From Clostridia bacterium (lineage in GTDB: Bacteria > Bacillota > Clostridia > Christensenellales > Christensenellaceae), in contig JAFXKX010000017.1 in the NCBI GenBank assembly GCA_017531505.1, forward strand, positions 1 to 64,000: DNA of 64,000 bases, given 5' to 3'. The position numbers and the translations under genes were made by a program. The notes under the pieces were generated by a model that saw nothing but the letters and a program-made list of their open reading frames with translations, did no database searches and was not told where the DNA came from. Each line of letters opens with the position of its first letter. Within the stretch, counting starts at the first letter, position 1. This document shows positions 50,080 through 58,605 of the stretch, piece by piece.

Positions 50080-51270
50080 TTATTTACCAAAATAATATGC
50101 CGCCAATTTACGGAACGCTTCCAGAGAACGTTCTACTTTTTCGGTATCGATACAATAGGAAATACGGAAGTGACCGGGACAGCCGAAACTGGTGCCGGGC
50201 ACCAGCAGCAGGTCAAATTCTTTTGCCTTACGGCTGAACGCCTCTGCATCTCCGCCGGGTGCTTCGGGGAACATATAGAATGTGCCGCCCGGCTCTACGC
50301 AGGAGAAGCCCATCTCTGTCAATGCCTTGTACAGAATATTCTTGTTGGTCTCGTATACAGAAAGATCCGACGTTTCATCCAGCACCTGTGCCACCGCCAG
50401 CTGGATGATGGAGGGCGGGCAGTTATGCCCGATACCGCGGGAGATCTGCCCGCACATATCGATGATCATTTCTCCATCACGGCAGGCAGGCTGTACTGCC
50501 ACATAGCCGATACGCTCGCCCGGCAGGCTCAGCGATTTGCTGAAAGAATAGCAGGTGATGGTATTGTCATAATACCGCGCTGCATAAGGGCAGGTATTGC
50601 CGTCAAATACGATCTCACGATAAGGTTCGTCAGAGATCAGGTAAATGGGATGTCCATATTCACGCTGTCTGGTCTCCAGAAGATCGGCCAGTCTGACCAA
50701 CGTTTCCTGAGAGTAGACCACGCCGGACGGGTTATTGGGGGTGTTGATGAGTATCGCCGCGGTATTGGGCGTCAGCATCTTGGCGAATTCCTCGAAATTG
50801 ATCTGGAAATCCGATGTCTGTGCCGGCACTACCTTCAGCGTACAGCCTGCGCCGCTGACATAAGGGCCGTATTCCGGGAAGTAGGGCGCAAAGGTGATCA
50901 CCTCGCTGCCCGGCTCTGCAATGGCGCGCACTGCATGGGCCAATGCACCTGCCGCACCGGTGGTCATAAAGATATGCTTGGCCGTATAAGGCAGGTCAAA
51001 GCGTTTTTTCAGCGATGCTGCGATGGCTTCGCGTACAGACGGGATACCCAGACTGGGGCTGTACCCGTGTACTGCCAGATCGTTACCCGAAAGCGCCAGA
51101 TCTGCCAACGCCTGATTAAAGGCCTTGGGCACCGGCACAGAAGGGTTGCCCAGACTGTAGTCAAATACATTTTCATAACCGATCTCTTTTGCCCGCTGTG
51201 CACCGTAGTCAAACAGTTCGCGGATCGCGGATTTTTTACCAAGCATCTGCACATATTGCTGTACGATCAT
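50080..51270 (-). CDS. PLP-dependent class I/II aminotransferase (396 aa)
   Basis: Fold-type I aminotransferase of the aspartate aminotransferase family. TTGAAGALAHAVRAI (phosphate cup), LINTPNNPSGVVYS, YLISDEPYREIVFDG (Asp and Tyr for PLP) and the Schiff-base lysine in CYSFSKSLSLPGERIGY are in order, and FRISYC near the end holds the substrate-carboxylate Arg. The amino donor cannot be named. It is 17 bases downstream of proC and 10 bases upstream of the AraM-like gene. Confidence 0.9.
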   Translation of the reverse strand: MIVQQYVQMLGKKSAIRELFDYGAQRAKEIGYENVFDYSLGNPSVPVPKAFNQALADLALSGNDLAVHGYSPSLGIPSVREAIAASLKKRFDLPYTAKHIFMTTGAAGALAHAVRAIAEPGSEVITFAPYFPEYGPYVSGAGCTLKVVPAQTSDFQINFEEFAKMLTPNTAAILINTPNNPSGVVYSQETLVRLADLLETRQREYGHPIYLISDEPYREIVFDGNTCPYAARYYDNTITCYSFSKSLSLPGERIGYVAVQPACRDGEMIIDMCGQISRGIGHNCPPSIIQLAVAQVLDETSDLSVYETNKNILYKALTEMGFSCVEPGGTFYMFPEAPGGDAEAFSRKAKEFDLLLVPGTSFGCPGHFRISYCIDTEKVERSLEAFRKLAAYYFGK

Positions 51271-51296
51271 ACTCTCTTACCTCTCCGAATCATTTC

Positions 51297-52088
51297 TCAC
51301 ATATTTTTGGATTTTTCTGCGCTGGCAATGACCGCCTTGGTCACGGCTGCACGCATCCCGCCCTGCTCCAGTTCCAGACAACCGGCGATGGTCGTGCCCG
51401 CCGGGGAACATACCATATCCTTCAGTTCGCCCGGATGGTAGCCTTTTTCCAGGATCATCTTACCGGTGCCCACCACCGTCTGCGCCGCCAGCTTATATGC
51501 CGTAGCTCGGGGCAAGCCCTCCAGCACGCCGCCATCTGCCATCGCCTCGATAAACATCGCTACATAAGCAGGGCCGCTGCCGGATACACCGCATACCGCG
51601 TCGATCAGGTTTTCTCTTACCCATTCCACAATCCCCAGATTGCTGAAAATCTCTTGTGCCATTGCCTTTTCTTCGGGCAGAGCATCGGTATCGCTGCACA
51701 AAGCAAACGCGCCTTCGCTTACCATTGCCGGCGTATTGGGCATACAGCGCAGCACACGTACCTCCCCGGTCACCATTTCTTTCAATCGCAAAGAAGTGAT
51801 CCCTGCCATGATAGACAGTATACACTTGCCATCCAGCATATCTCCGGCAGAAGCCAATGTTTCTTTTGCAAACTGCGGCTTTACCGCAGCCACGATCATA
51901 TCGCTTTTTTCACACAGTTCCCGCACACTGCCGACCGGATTGACACCCAGTTTATCCATACGCTCCATCACAGCGGCAGACACGTCATATACATATACCT
52001 GTTCTTTTACCAGCGTTCCACAGGCCAGCGCGCCCATCAATATGGCTCCGCCCATGTTACCGCAGCCGATAAAACCAATTTTCTTCAT
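51297..52088 (-). CDS. proC: Pyrroline-5-carboxylate reductase (263 aa)
   Basis: The last step of proline synthesis, NAD(P)H-dependent reduction of P5C. The Rossmann start MKKIGFIGCGNMGGAILMGAL, VAAVKPQFAKETL, CMPNTPAMVSEGAFAL and the C-terminal GVSGSGPAYVAMFIEAMADGGV (~160) with a PGELKDMVCSPAGTTI block are diagnostic. ATG 52088 follows GGAGA. The length is normal. Confidence 0.96.
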   Translation of the reverse strand: MKKIGFIGCGNMGGAILMGALACGTLVKEQVYVYDVSAAVMERMDKLGVNPVGSVRELCEKSDMIVAAVKPQFAKETLASAGDMLDGKCILSIMAGITSLRLKEMVTGEVRVLRCMPNTPAMVSEGAFALCSDTDALPEEKAMAQEIFSNLGIVEWVRENLIDAVCGVSGSGPAYVAMFIEAMADGGVLEGLPRATAYKLAAQTVVGTGKMILEKGYHPGELKDMVCSPAGTTIAGCLELEQGGMRAAVTKAVIASAEKSKNM

Positions 52089-52197
52089 AGTATGATTCTC
52101 CGTGATTTCCAACCGTCACCGATTTTTTCATTTTTACCATTATAGCACGTCAATCTGTCTTCTCATACGGTATTTTGTAAATTTCCTGCATCCATCA

Positions 52198-52228
52198 AAA
52201 AAGACCTGCTCTTTCTGCAGGTCTTTCC
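52198..52228 (-). terminator. Terminator after the TRIC-type channel gene
   Basis: AAAGACCTGC/GCAGGTCTTT hairpin with a run of A that is U-rich on the minus strand. Confidence 0.8.
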
Positions 52229-52232
52229 CCCC

Positions 52233-52910
52233 TTATTCATTGTTTTCTTCGGATGCTCCGGTATATTTCAGTGCTCTTGGCAGATCCCACTCAAATACCG
52301 TTGCCAGAATACGCAGCAGGAACGTCGCCCCTACACCGGCAAATACGCAAACCGCTTCGAACACCCCGGCACTCCATAAAGCATAATACACCGTTGCCCC
52401 AAAGATAGAAGCCAATGCATAGATCCGTTTGTGCAGAATGACCGGGATCTCTCTCAGCAGCAAATCGCGCAGCATACCGCCACCTACCGCAGTAAACATA
52501 CCCATGGTCACGACCAGAAACATATGCTGTGTATATCCTGCCCGCAGCACAATCTGCGCCCCGATGACCGAGCAGGCACCCAGACCCAATGCATCTGCAA
52601 CGTTGGTAACGCGGTCTACAAAACTCAGGTTTTGCAGAAAGCTTTGCTGGAAAATACGCGCCAATACAAATATCGTCAGCGAGGTCAGTACTGCTGCCCA
52701 TACGTGCAATCCGTTAAAAAACATACTGGGCGGCAAATTTCCCATAGTGATATCGCGCAGCAAGCCGCCGCCGCAAGAGGTAGTCACGCCCAAAAACAAT
52801 ACCCCAAACAAATCCGCCTGCTTTTCGATCGCTACGATCGCACCGGAAATCGCAAAGGCAATCGTTCCTATTAACGCAAACACTTCAAAGAGCCAATCTG
52901 CAAACTGCAT
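52233..52910 (-). CDS. TRIC cation channel / UPF0126 family protein (225 aa)
   Basis: A seven-helix membrane protein with two internally repeated halves, each with a glycine-rich kink: TSCGGGLLRDITMGNLPP (~44-61) and TAVGGGMLRDLLLREIP (~131-147). These are the signatures of prokaryotic TRIC (UPF0126) channels that pass monovalent cations. ATG 52910 follows GGAGG. Single gene. Confidence 0.9.
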   Translation of the reverse strand: MQFADWLFEVFALIGTIAFAISGAIVAIEKQADLFGVLFLGVTTSCGGGLLRDITMGNLPPSMFFNGLHVWAAVLTSLTIFVLARIFQQSFLQNLSFVDRVTNVADALGLGACSVIGAQIVLRAGYTQHMFLVVTMGMFTAVGGGMLRDLLLREIPVILHKRIYALASIFGATVYYALWSAGVFEAVCVFAGVGATFLLRILATVFEWDLPRALKYTGASEENNE

Positions 52911-52961
52911 AGACGCCTCCGTGACATTTTTCTCTATTATACCATAACAACTGCATAAAAA

Positions 52962-52988
52962 AAACCGGAATCCAAAGATTCCGGTTTC
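52962..52988 (-). terminator. Terminator after tRNA-Thr
   Basis: AAACCGGAATC/GATTCCGGTTT hairpin next to the tRNA 3' end, with a U run on the minus strand. Confidence 0.85.
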
Positions 52989-52989
52989 C

Positions 52990-53066
52990 TGGAGCTGATG
53001 ATGAGAATCGAACTCATGAACCTCTTCATTACCAATGAAGTGCTCTACCATCTGAGCTACATCAGC
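52990..53066 (-). tRNA. tRNA-Thr (anticodon GGT)
   Basis: The reverse complement folds with acceptor GCTGATG/CATCAGC, D-arm GCTC/GAGC, anticodon stem CTTCA/TGAAG with loop TTGGTAA (anticodon GGT, reads ACC/ACU), T-loop TTCGATT and encoded CCA. Confidence 0.93.
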
Positions 53067-53218
53067 ATCGCGCCTAATTATAATAGCGCATTTTTAAAAG
53101 GATTTCAAGTCCTTTTTTTATATTTTTTGATATTTTTTTATATCCTGTGGCAGACAACAACTGCTTTGCGTCTGCCGATGCAGGGTCAACAGAAAATATT
53201 ACCTCCGTAAACTGCCTT

Positions 53219-54049
53219 TCAGTGGGCATCGTTTACAAAGTCAAAGTTTTCGTAAGGTACCAATTTGGCCAATACGATAAACCGCTTGGAGGCATCCCCT
53301 CTCACGCAGGTGGAAAGCACCACTGCCTTATCTTCTGCCGAAACAGCAATCCCGCTGTCCCAAAGACTATGCGCCTGCAGCATCGCGATATCTGCCAAAA
53401 ACATCGTGTCATCCGTCGGGATCGTATAGTACATAGTGTCATCCGGCACCTCATATGCAGAGAGTATCTGCAGCACATAAGTTTCTCCCGGTACTGCCAG
53501 CAATCCATAGGGATGCTCCTGCCAAAACTCCATATCGCGATATTTCAGCAGATCTGCAAACATACTGCCGTCGTTCATACGGTGCCCATATAGTATGGTC
53601 TTTTTGTCTGCAAAATCCGGTGTGTTGCTCTGTTCCACAAAAACAGCACCGCAGCTGTTTTTCTCCCGTGCAGCGGTATGTTCCAGATAATATGCATTAT
53701 CGCCGCTGTATACCACCGGATAATGAATATTGGTATCCGGTATATATATCCATGCACAGATATCCGCATTTTCCTCCTGCAGCCCTGCGAAATCCACCAC
53801 CAGCTGCGGCCCGGTATGCTGCATCTGATCCTGATCCGATACGACAACCGTTTCCAATTGTACATACGCCGCCAACTGTTCATTCTCACGGCCGGCCTGC
53901 GTGCGTTCTGTCAGTATCGTAACGATTTGCCATATACACACCGCCATGACAGCTATGCATAACGCAGCTACCGTCCACAAAAGCATTTTTATTTGCGGCT
54001 GCTTTTTGGCAGTCGCCTGTGTTTTCTTTTGTCTTTCCTTGTGTTTCAT
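53219..54049 (-). CDS. srtB: Class B sortase (276 aa)
   Basis: A membrane transpeptidase that anchors surface proteins to peptidoglycan. One N-terminal helix (~22-45, MLLWTVAALCIAVMAVCIWQIVTI) is followed by a catalytic domain with ADICAWIYIPDTNIHYPVVYSGDN, His in ILYGHRMNDGSMFADLLKY (~160) and Cys in AVVLSTCVRG (~245), then the Arg-containing KRFIVLAKLV. YGHxM...MF and the longer helix insert between His and Cys mark class B. Its possible substrate in this window is the surface protein at 4359-7403, whose motif TPDTS differs from LPXTG. Confidence 0.92.
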   Translation of the reverse strand: MKHKERQKKTQATAKKQPQIKMLLWTVAALCIAVMAVCIWQIVTILTERTQAGRENEQLAAYVQLETVVVSDQDQMQHTGPQLVVDFAGLQEENADICAWIYIPDTNIHYPVVYSGDNAYYLEHTAAREKNSCGAVFVEQSNTPDFADKKTILYGHRMNDGSMFADLLKYRDMEFWQEHPYGLLAVPGETYVLQILSAYEVPDDTMYYTIPTDDTMFLADIAMLQAHSLWDSGIAVSAEDKAVVLSTCVRGDASKRFIVLAKLVPYENFDFVNDAH

Positions 54050-54152
54050 AAATTCAGTATATCATGCTCGCGGCAGATTTCAAATCATCCGGATATATTC
54101 CGCAGCCTGTTTACATACATTGTAGGGAATCCATCGTATAGGAGGGACTTTT

Positions 54153-54983
54153 GTGAAAAGCCGATTTGTGATAACTTGCTGTCTGCTTTGTCTGGCAGGG
54201 CTGGCAGCCGCCATGATACAACTCACCGTATTCCATGCCCGCAATACACCGGCGGCACAAACTGTCGCATCGCACAACTGGTATTACAAACCAAGAGAGG
54301 ACGGACAACAGCCTATTCTGGCCGATGATGCTCCTTTCCTTGCCCAATATCCGCATATCTCAGTAGGCAATGCCGATACCAAACAAATCTGCCTTACCTT
54401 TGACTGCGGCTATGACAACGGGTATACCGCCGCTATTCTGGATACTTTGAAAGAAAAGCAGGTGCCTGCCGCATTTTTTGTAACCGGGCATTTTGCAGAC
54501 AGCTGCCCCGATCTGATCCGCCGCATGGCAGACGAAGGACATCTGGTATGCAACCACAGCGACACCCATCGCGATCTTTCGCAAAATACTACCTCACAGA
54601 TTTTTCTTGAGGAATTGCAAGGGGTCGAACAAAAGTATCTGGCATTGACCGGACAGCCCATGTCCAGATACATCCGTCCTCCGGAGGGGAAATACAGCGA
54701 AGACTTTTTGAAGCTTTGTGTACAGCATAAGTATCTGCCGGTATTTTGGAGTTTTGCCTATTGTGACTGGATCAATGACGATCAGCCGGATCTCGCTTCT
54801 GCCAAACAAACGATCCTGACCCGTACTCATCCGGGCGAGATCGCGCTGCTGCATGCGACCTCTGCTACCAATGCTGCCATACTGGGCGATGTGATCGATC
54901 AATGGCGGAACATGGGCTACACCTTAAGCGGCCTTGATGCATTTGCCCGTGCAGCCTGTCCGGAGTTCTTTACAGCCCCATAA
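54153..54983 (+). CDS. Polysaccharide deacetylase, PdaA-like (276 aa)
   Basis: A NodB-homology deacetylase. The GTG start at 54153 is 6 bases after AGGAGGG. A signal anchor (~4-28) precedes the domain with TFDCGYDNG (~91-99, catalytic Asp), HSDTHRDLS (metal histidines, ~136) and RYIRPPEGKYSE. The Cys in TFDCGYDNG and the RPPEGKYSE block resemble PdaA, which deacetylates muramic acid to form muramic delta-lactam in spore cortex. That would imply sporulation, but no other spore gene is in the window. Divergent from srtB. Confidence 0.88.
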   Translation: MKSRFVITCCLLCLAGLAAAMIQLTVFHARNTPAAQTVASHNWYYKPREDGQQPILADDAPFLAQYPHISVGNADTKQICLTFDCGYDNGYTAAILDTLKEKQVPAAFFVTGHFADSCPDLIRRMADEGHLVCNHSDTHRDLSQNTTSQIFLEELQGVEQKYLALTGQPMSRYIRPPEGKYSEDFLKLCVQHKYLPVFWSFAYCDWINDDQPDLASAKQTILTRTHPGEIALLHATSATNAAILGDVIDQWRNMGYTLSGLDAFARAACPEFFTAP

Positions 54984-55018
54984 AAAAACGGAACAGCTTT
55001 GCTGTTCCGTTTTTGTTT
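54980..55018. terminator. Bidirectional terminator between the deacetylase and ileS
   Basis: AAAAACGGAACAGC/GCTGTTCCGTTTTT hairpin with A and T runs on both sides. Confidence 0.9.
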
Positions 55019-55031
55019 CTTGGTATGGCGA

Positions 55032-58000
55032 TCAGATCTTTTCTACGCCCAGTTCAACTTTCTTGCCGTTGATATCCCATTCCTTGGTATAGCCTGCCAG
55101 TTCGCCGACGGTCACGCTGTCTGCCAGCGTATCTTCTGCGATCTGTGCACTGTTGCGGGATACGATCTGCTCTACCTCTGCGCCGTTGGCGGCATAGACG
55201 CGGATATGATCCACAACTTCAAAGCCTGCTTCTTTACGCATGGTCTGGATCTTGCTGATGATCTCACGAACATTGCCCTCTTCCTCCAGTTCGGGGGTGA
55301 TGGCAGTGTCGATGATCACAGCGATATCACCGTCTGCTTCTACCGCATAGCCTTCCTTCTGTACCGGCTCGATCAGCATATCGGATTCCTCCAATACGAC
55401 CTCTACCTCACCGATCCGGAAGCAATAGGGCTTACCGGCCTTGATGGCTGCTACGATCTCACTGCCGTTGGCCTGTGCCAGATGGTTGCGGATCGCGCCC
55501 AGATTCTTGCCGTATTTCGGGCCAAGGGTACGCAACTGGGGCTTGACATTATAATTGATATATTCGTCAGCTGCAGCGCCAAAGTGTACGGACTTGACAT
55601 TGAGTTCGCCCTTCACCACATCGCTGTACATTTCGGGGAGTGCGTCGATACCGCCTACATACAGTGCCGCAATGGGCTGACGGTTCTTGATGTTTGCAAT
55701 GCTTCTGCACGCACGGCCAAGTGCTACCATGCGCAGTACCGCATCCATGTTCTTTTCCATTTCTGCATCGATGCGTGCTTCATCTGCCACAGGGTAGCTG
55801 CACAGATGTACGCTCTCGGGTGCATTTTCGTCTACACTGCGGACCAGATTCTGATAAATGCTTTCTGCAATGAAGGGTGTGAAGGGAGCAATCAGTCTTG
55901 CGAAGGTCTCCAGCACAGTATACAACGTCATATATGCATCGATCTTGTCCTGCGTCATTTCAGAGCCCCAATAACGGTCTCTGCAGCGACGTACATACCA
56001 GTTGGACAATTCATCCACAAATGCGGACAATTCCTTGGACGCTTCGGTAATGAGGTACTGATCCAGATAATTTCTTACTGCCTTAACGGTAGAGTTGAGG
56101 CGGGACAATACCCACTTATCCATAACGCCCAGATCTGTTCTCAGTTCGTACTTGGTGGGGTCAAACTGATCGATCTCTGCATACAGGATGTAGAATGCAT
56201 AGGTATTCCACAGGGTACCCATGAACTTTCTCTGCGCCTCGGATACGGCATCGCTATAGAAGCGGTTGGGCAGCCAGGGTGCGGAGTTGGTATAGAAGTA
56301 CCAGCGGACAGCATCTGCGCCCTGCTGATCCAGTACATCCCACGGATTTACTACGTTGCCCAGATGTTTGCTCATCTTCTTGCCTTCTTTATCCTGTACA
56401 TGACCAAGTACGATACAGTTTTCGAAGGGAGCTCTGCCAAACAGCAATGCGCCGATCGCAGACAAGGTGTAGAACCAGCCTCTGGTCTGGTCGATCGCTT
56501 CACTGATGAAGTTTGCGGGGAAGTGCTTCTCGAACATCTCTTTGTTCTCGAAGGGGTAGTGCCACTGTGCAAAAGGCATGGAACCGGAGTCAAACCAGCA
56601 GTCGATAACTTCCTTTTCACGGTGCATGGTGCCGCCGCATACGGGACAAGTCAGCGTGATGGCATCGATAAAGGGCTTATGCAGCTCGATATCTTCGGGT
56701 ACATTGTGACCCATTTCCTTCAGTTCGGCCTTGCTGCCGATTACATGGATATGGCCGCATTCACAGGTCCATACCGGCAAAGGAGTGCCCCAGTAACGTT
56801 CTCTGGAGATACCCCAGTCGATAACATTATCCAGGAAGTTGCCCATACGGCCTTCACGGATATTATCAGGCAGCCAGTTGATGGCATTGTTGTTCTTCAT
56901 CAGTTCGTCATGCAGCGCGGTCATCTTTACAAACCAGGTGCTTCTTGCATAATAGATGAGAGGAGTATCACAACGCCAGCAATGGGGATAGTTGTGTGTA
57001 AATACAGGTGCTGCAAACAACTGACCTGCCTGATCCAATGCTTCCAGGATCATGGGGTCTGCAGCTTTTACAAAGGTGCCATCCCAGGGAGTGCCGCCGC
57101 ACATTTCACCCTTGGTGTCTACCAGCTGGATGAAGGGCAGGTTGTTTTCACGGCATACACGGGCATCATCTTCACCGAATGCCGGTGCGTTGTGTACGAT
57201 ACCGGTACCGTCGGTGGTGGTTACATAATCATCTGCAATGATAAAGAATGCATCTTTATTGCCGCAGGCTTCCTTGGTAAATCCAAACAGAGGCTCGTAG
57301 TGCATACCTACCAGATCTTTGCCCTTGTAGTGCTCTACGATGGTGATCTCTTCACCCAGCTGTGCAGTTGCCAGCGCTTCTGCCAGAATGTAGAATTCGT
57401 CGCCGCACTGTGCCTTGACATAGTCTACCTCACCGTTAACACACAGACATACGTTGCTGGGCAGGGTCCAGGGCGTGGTCGTCCATGCGAGGAAATAGGT
57501 ATTGGGCTGATCTGCGCTCTTGAAGCGAACGGTTGCGGACTTTTCGGTAATATCCTTATAGCCCTGTGCTACCTCGTGGGAAGACAGTGCGGTACCGCAG
57601 CGGGGGCAATAAGGTACAACTTTGTGGCCCTTATACAACAGATCCTTCTTATGGATCTCTTTCAATGCCCACCATTCGGATTCGATGTAGTTGTCATGAT
57701 AGGTAACATAAGGATCTTCCATATCTGCCCAGTAACCTACGCGGTCGGACAGTCTTTCCCATTCGCCCTTATACTGCCATACGCTCTCTTTGCATTTTGC
57801 AATAAAGTCTTCTACGCCGTAAGCTTCGATCTGTTCCTTACCGTCCAGACCCAGCTGCTTTTCTACTTCCAGCTCTACGGGCAGACCATGCGTATCCCAG
57901 CCTGCTTTACGCAGTACATTGTAGCCGTCCATGGATTTATAGCGGGGGAACAAGTCCTTGATACAGCGGGTCAGTACATGGCCGATATGGGGCTTGCCAT

Positions 58001-58151
58001 TTGCTGTAGGCGGGCCATCATAGAATGTGAAGTCCGGCTTGCCTTCGCCCTGTGCCTGTGCTTTCTTAAAAATGTCCTGCTTTTTCCAGAACTCCAGAAC
58101 CTGTTCTTCTCTGTTGACAAAGTTCAGGTCTGTAGAGACTTTTTGATACAT
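55032..58151 (-). CDS. ileS: Isoleucine--tRNA ligase, long form (1039 aa)
   Basis: A class I synthetase charging tRNA-Ile. FYDGPPTANGKPHIGHVLTR (~45-64) holds HIGH and GKKMSKHLGNVVNPWDVL (~600) the KMSKS loop. The editing domain with TTTPWTLPSN lies between, and the C-terminal anticodon region is long. The length (~1040 rather than ~920) and KMSKH suggest the eukaryote-like IleS2 branch, which is often less sensitive to mupirocin; this is inferred. Start ATG 58151 follows GGAGAG. A clear isoleucine T-box is upstream. Confidence 0.97.
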   Translation of the reverse strand: MYQKVSTDLNFVNREEQVLEFWKKQDIFKKAQAQGEGKPDFTFYDGPPTANGKPHIGHVLTRCIKDLFPRYKSMDGYNVLRKAGWDTHGLPVELEVEKQLGLDGKEQIEAYGVEDFIAKCKESVWQYKGEWERLSDRVGYWADMEDPYVTYHDNYIESEWWALKEIHKKDLLYKGHKVVPYCPRCGTALSSHEVAQGYKDITEKSATVRFKSADQPNTYFLAWTTTPWTLPSNVCLCVNGEVDYVKAQCGDEFYILAEALATAQLGEEITIVEHYKGKDLVGMHYEPLFGFTKEACGNKDAFFIIADDYVTTTDGTGIVHNAPAFGEDDARVCRENNLPFIQLVDTKGEMCGGTPWDGTFVKAADPMILEALDQAGQLFAAPVFTHNYPHCWRCDTPLIYYARSTWFVKMTALHDELMKNNNAINWLPDNIREGRMGNFLDNVIDWGISRERYWGTPLPVWTCECGHIHVIGSKAELKEMGHNVPEDIELHKPFIDAITLTCPVCGGTMHREKEVIDCWFDSGSMPFAQWHYPFENKEMFEKHFPANFISEAIDQTRGWFYTLSAIGALLFGRAPFENCIVLGHVQDKEGKKMSKHLGNVVNPWDVLDQQGADAVRWYFYTNSAPWLPNRFYSDAVSEAQRKFMGTLWNTYAFYILYAEIDQFDPTKYELRTDLGVMDKWVLSRLNSTVKAVRNYLDQYLITEASKELSAFVDELSNWYVRRCRDRYWGSEMTQDKIDAYMTLYTVLETFARLIAPFTPFIAESIYQNLVRSVDENAPESVHLCSYPVADEARIDAEMEKNMDAVLRMVALGRACRSIANIKNRQPIAALYVGGIDALPEMYSDVVKGELNVKSVHFGAAADEYINYNVKPQLRTLGPKYGKNLGAIRNHLAQANGSEIVAAIKAGKPYCFRIGEVEVVLEESDMLIEPVQKEGYAVEADGDIAVIIDTAITPELEEEGNVREIISKIQTMRKEAGFEVVDHIRVYAANGAEVEQIVSRNSAQIAEDTLADSVTVGELAGYTKEWDINGKKVELGVEKI

Positions 58152-58186
58152 ATTCAAACTCTCCTTTAAATAATCGTCCGGTGAAA

Positions 58187-58437
58187 ATAAAAAAGGCCTC
58201 CTCGCCATAGGGCGAACAGACCGCGTTACCACCTAAATTCCTCTTTCCCGCATGGGGAAAAAGCTCTCAGCGCTTAACGGGCGCCATGCGGCTTTTGCAG
58301 TCGGAAGAAACTTCTTCCGGAAAAGTGATCTCTTTCGTTTGGCTGCCACCGGGCTCGCACCTTACCCCGGCTCTCTTGGGTGCTTCAAACGCAGAATTGG
58401 CTTTTCCATACCTTTATCTTTATTTCAGCGATGCTTT
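58187..58437 (-). promoter_or_regulatory. T-box riboswitch of ileS
   Basis: On the minus strand Stem I begins with GGAAAAG (58407-58401) pairing with CTTTTCC (58325-58319). AGAGAG and a CCGGG/CCCGG apex are present. The specifier ATC (58329-58327, isoleucine) lies just 5' of the closing strand. The antiterminator core TGGTAACGCGG is at 58231-58221, and the terminator hairpin TTCGCC/GGCGAG at 58216-58201 is followed by a U run. The T after TGG matches the A discriminator of tRNA-Ile. Confidence 0.95.
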
Positions 58438-58605
58438 TATTATAGGGTGAATTTTTCCTTTTGTCAAAGGGTTTTCCGCGATTACACCGCCCTTTTTCCC
58501 CAATTCTCGGGATTCGCGAAATTTCTCTTTCTTTTCATACACATTCCATGCAAAAAATGTTATAATTGTCGAAGAATGTTTTTAGTAGTTACGAAGGGAG
58601 AACCC

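Noticed and set aside
54999..58169. Open frame of over 1000 codons on the plus strand
   Set aside because: It lies entirely antisense to ileS, is rich in Cys/Phe/Ile as expected from reversed codons, and has no family motif or ribosome site.
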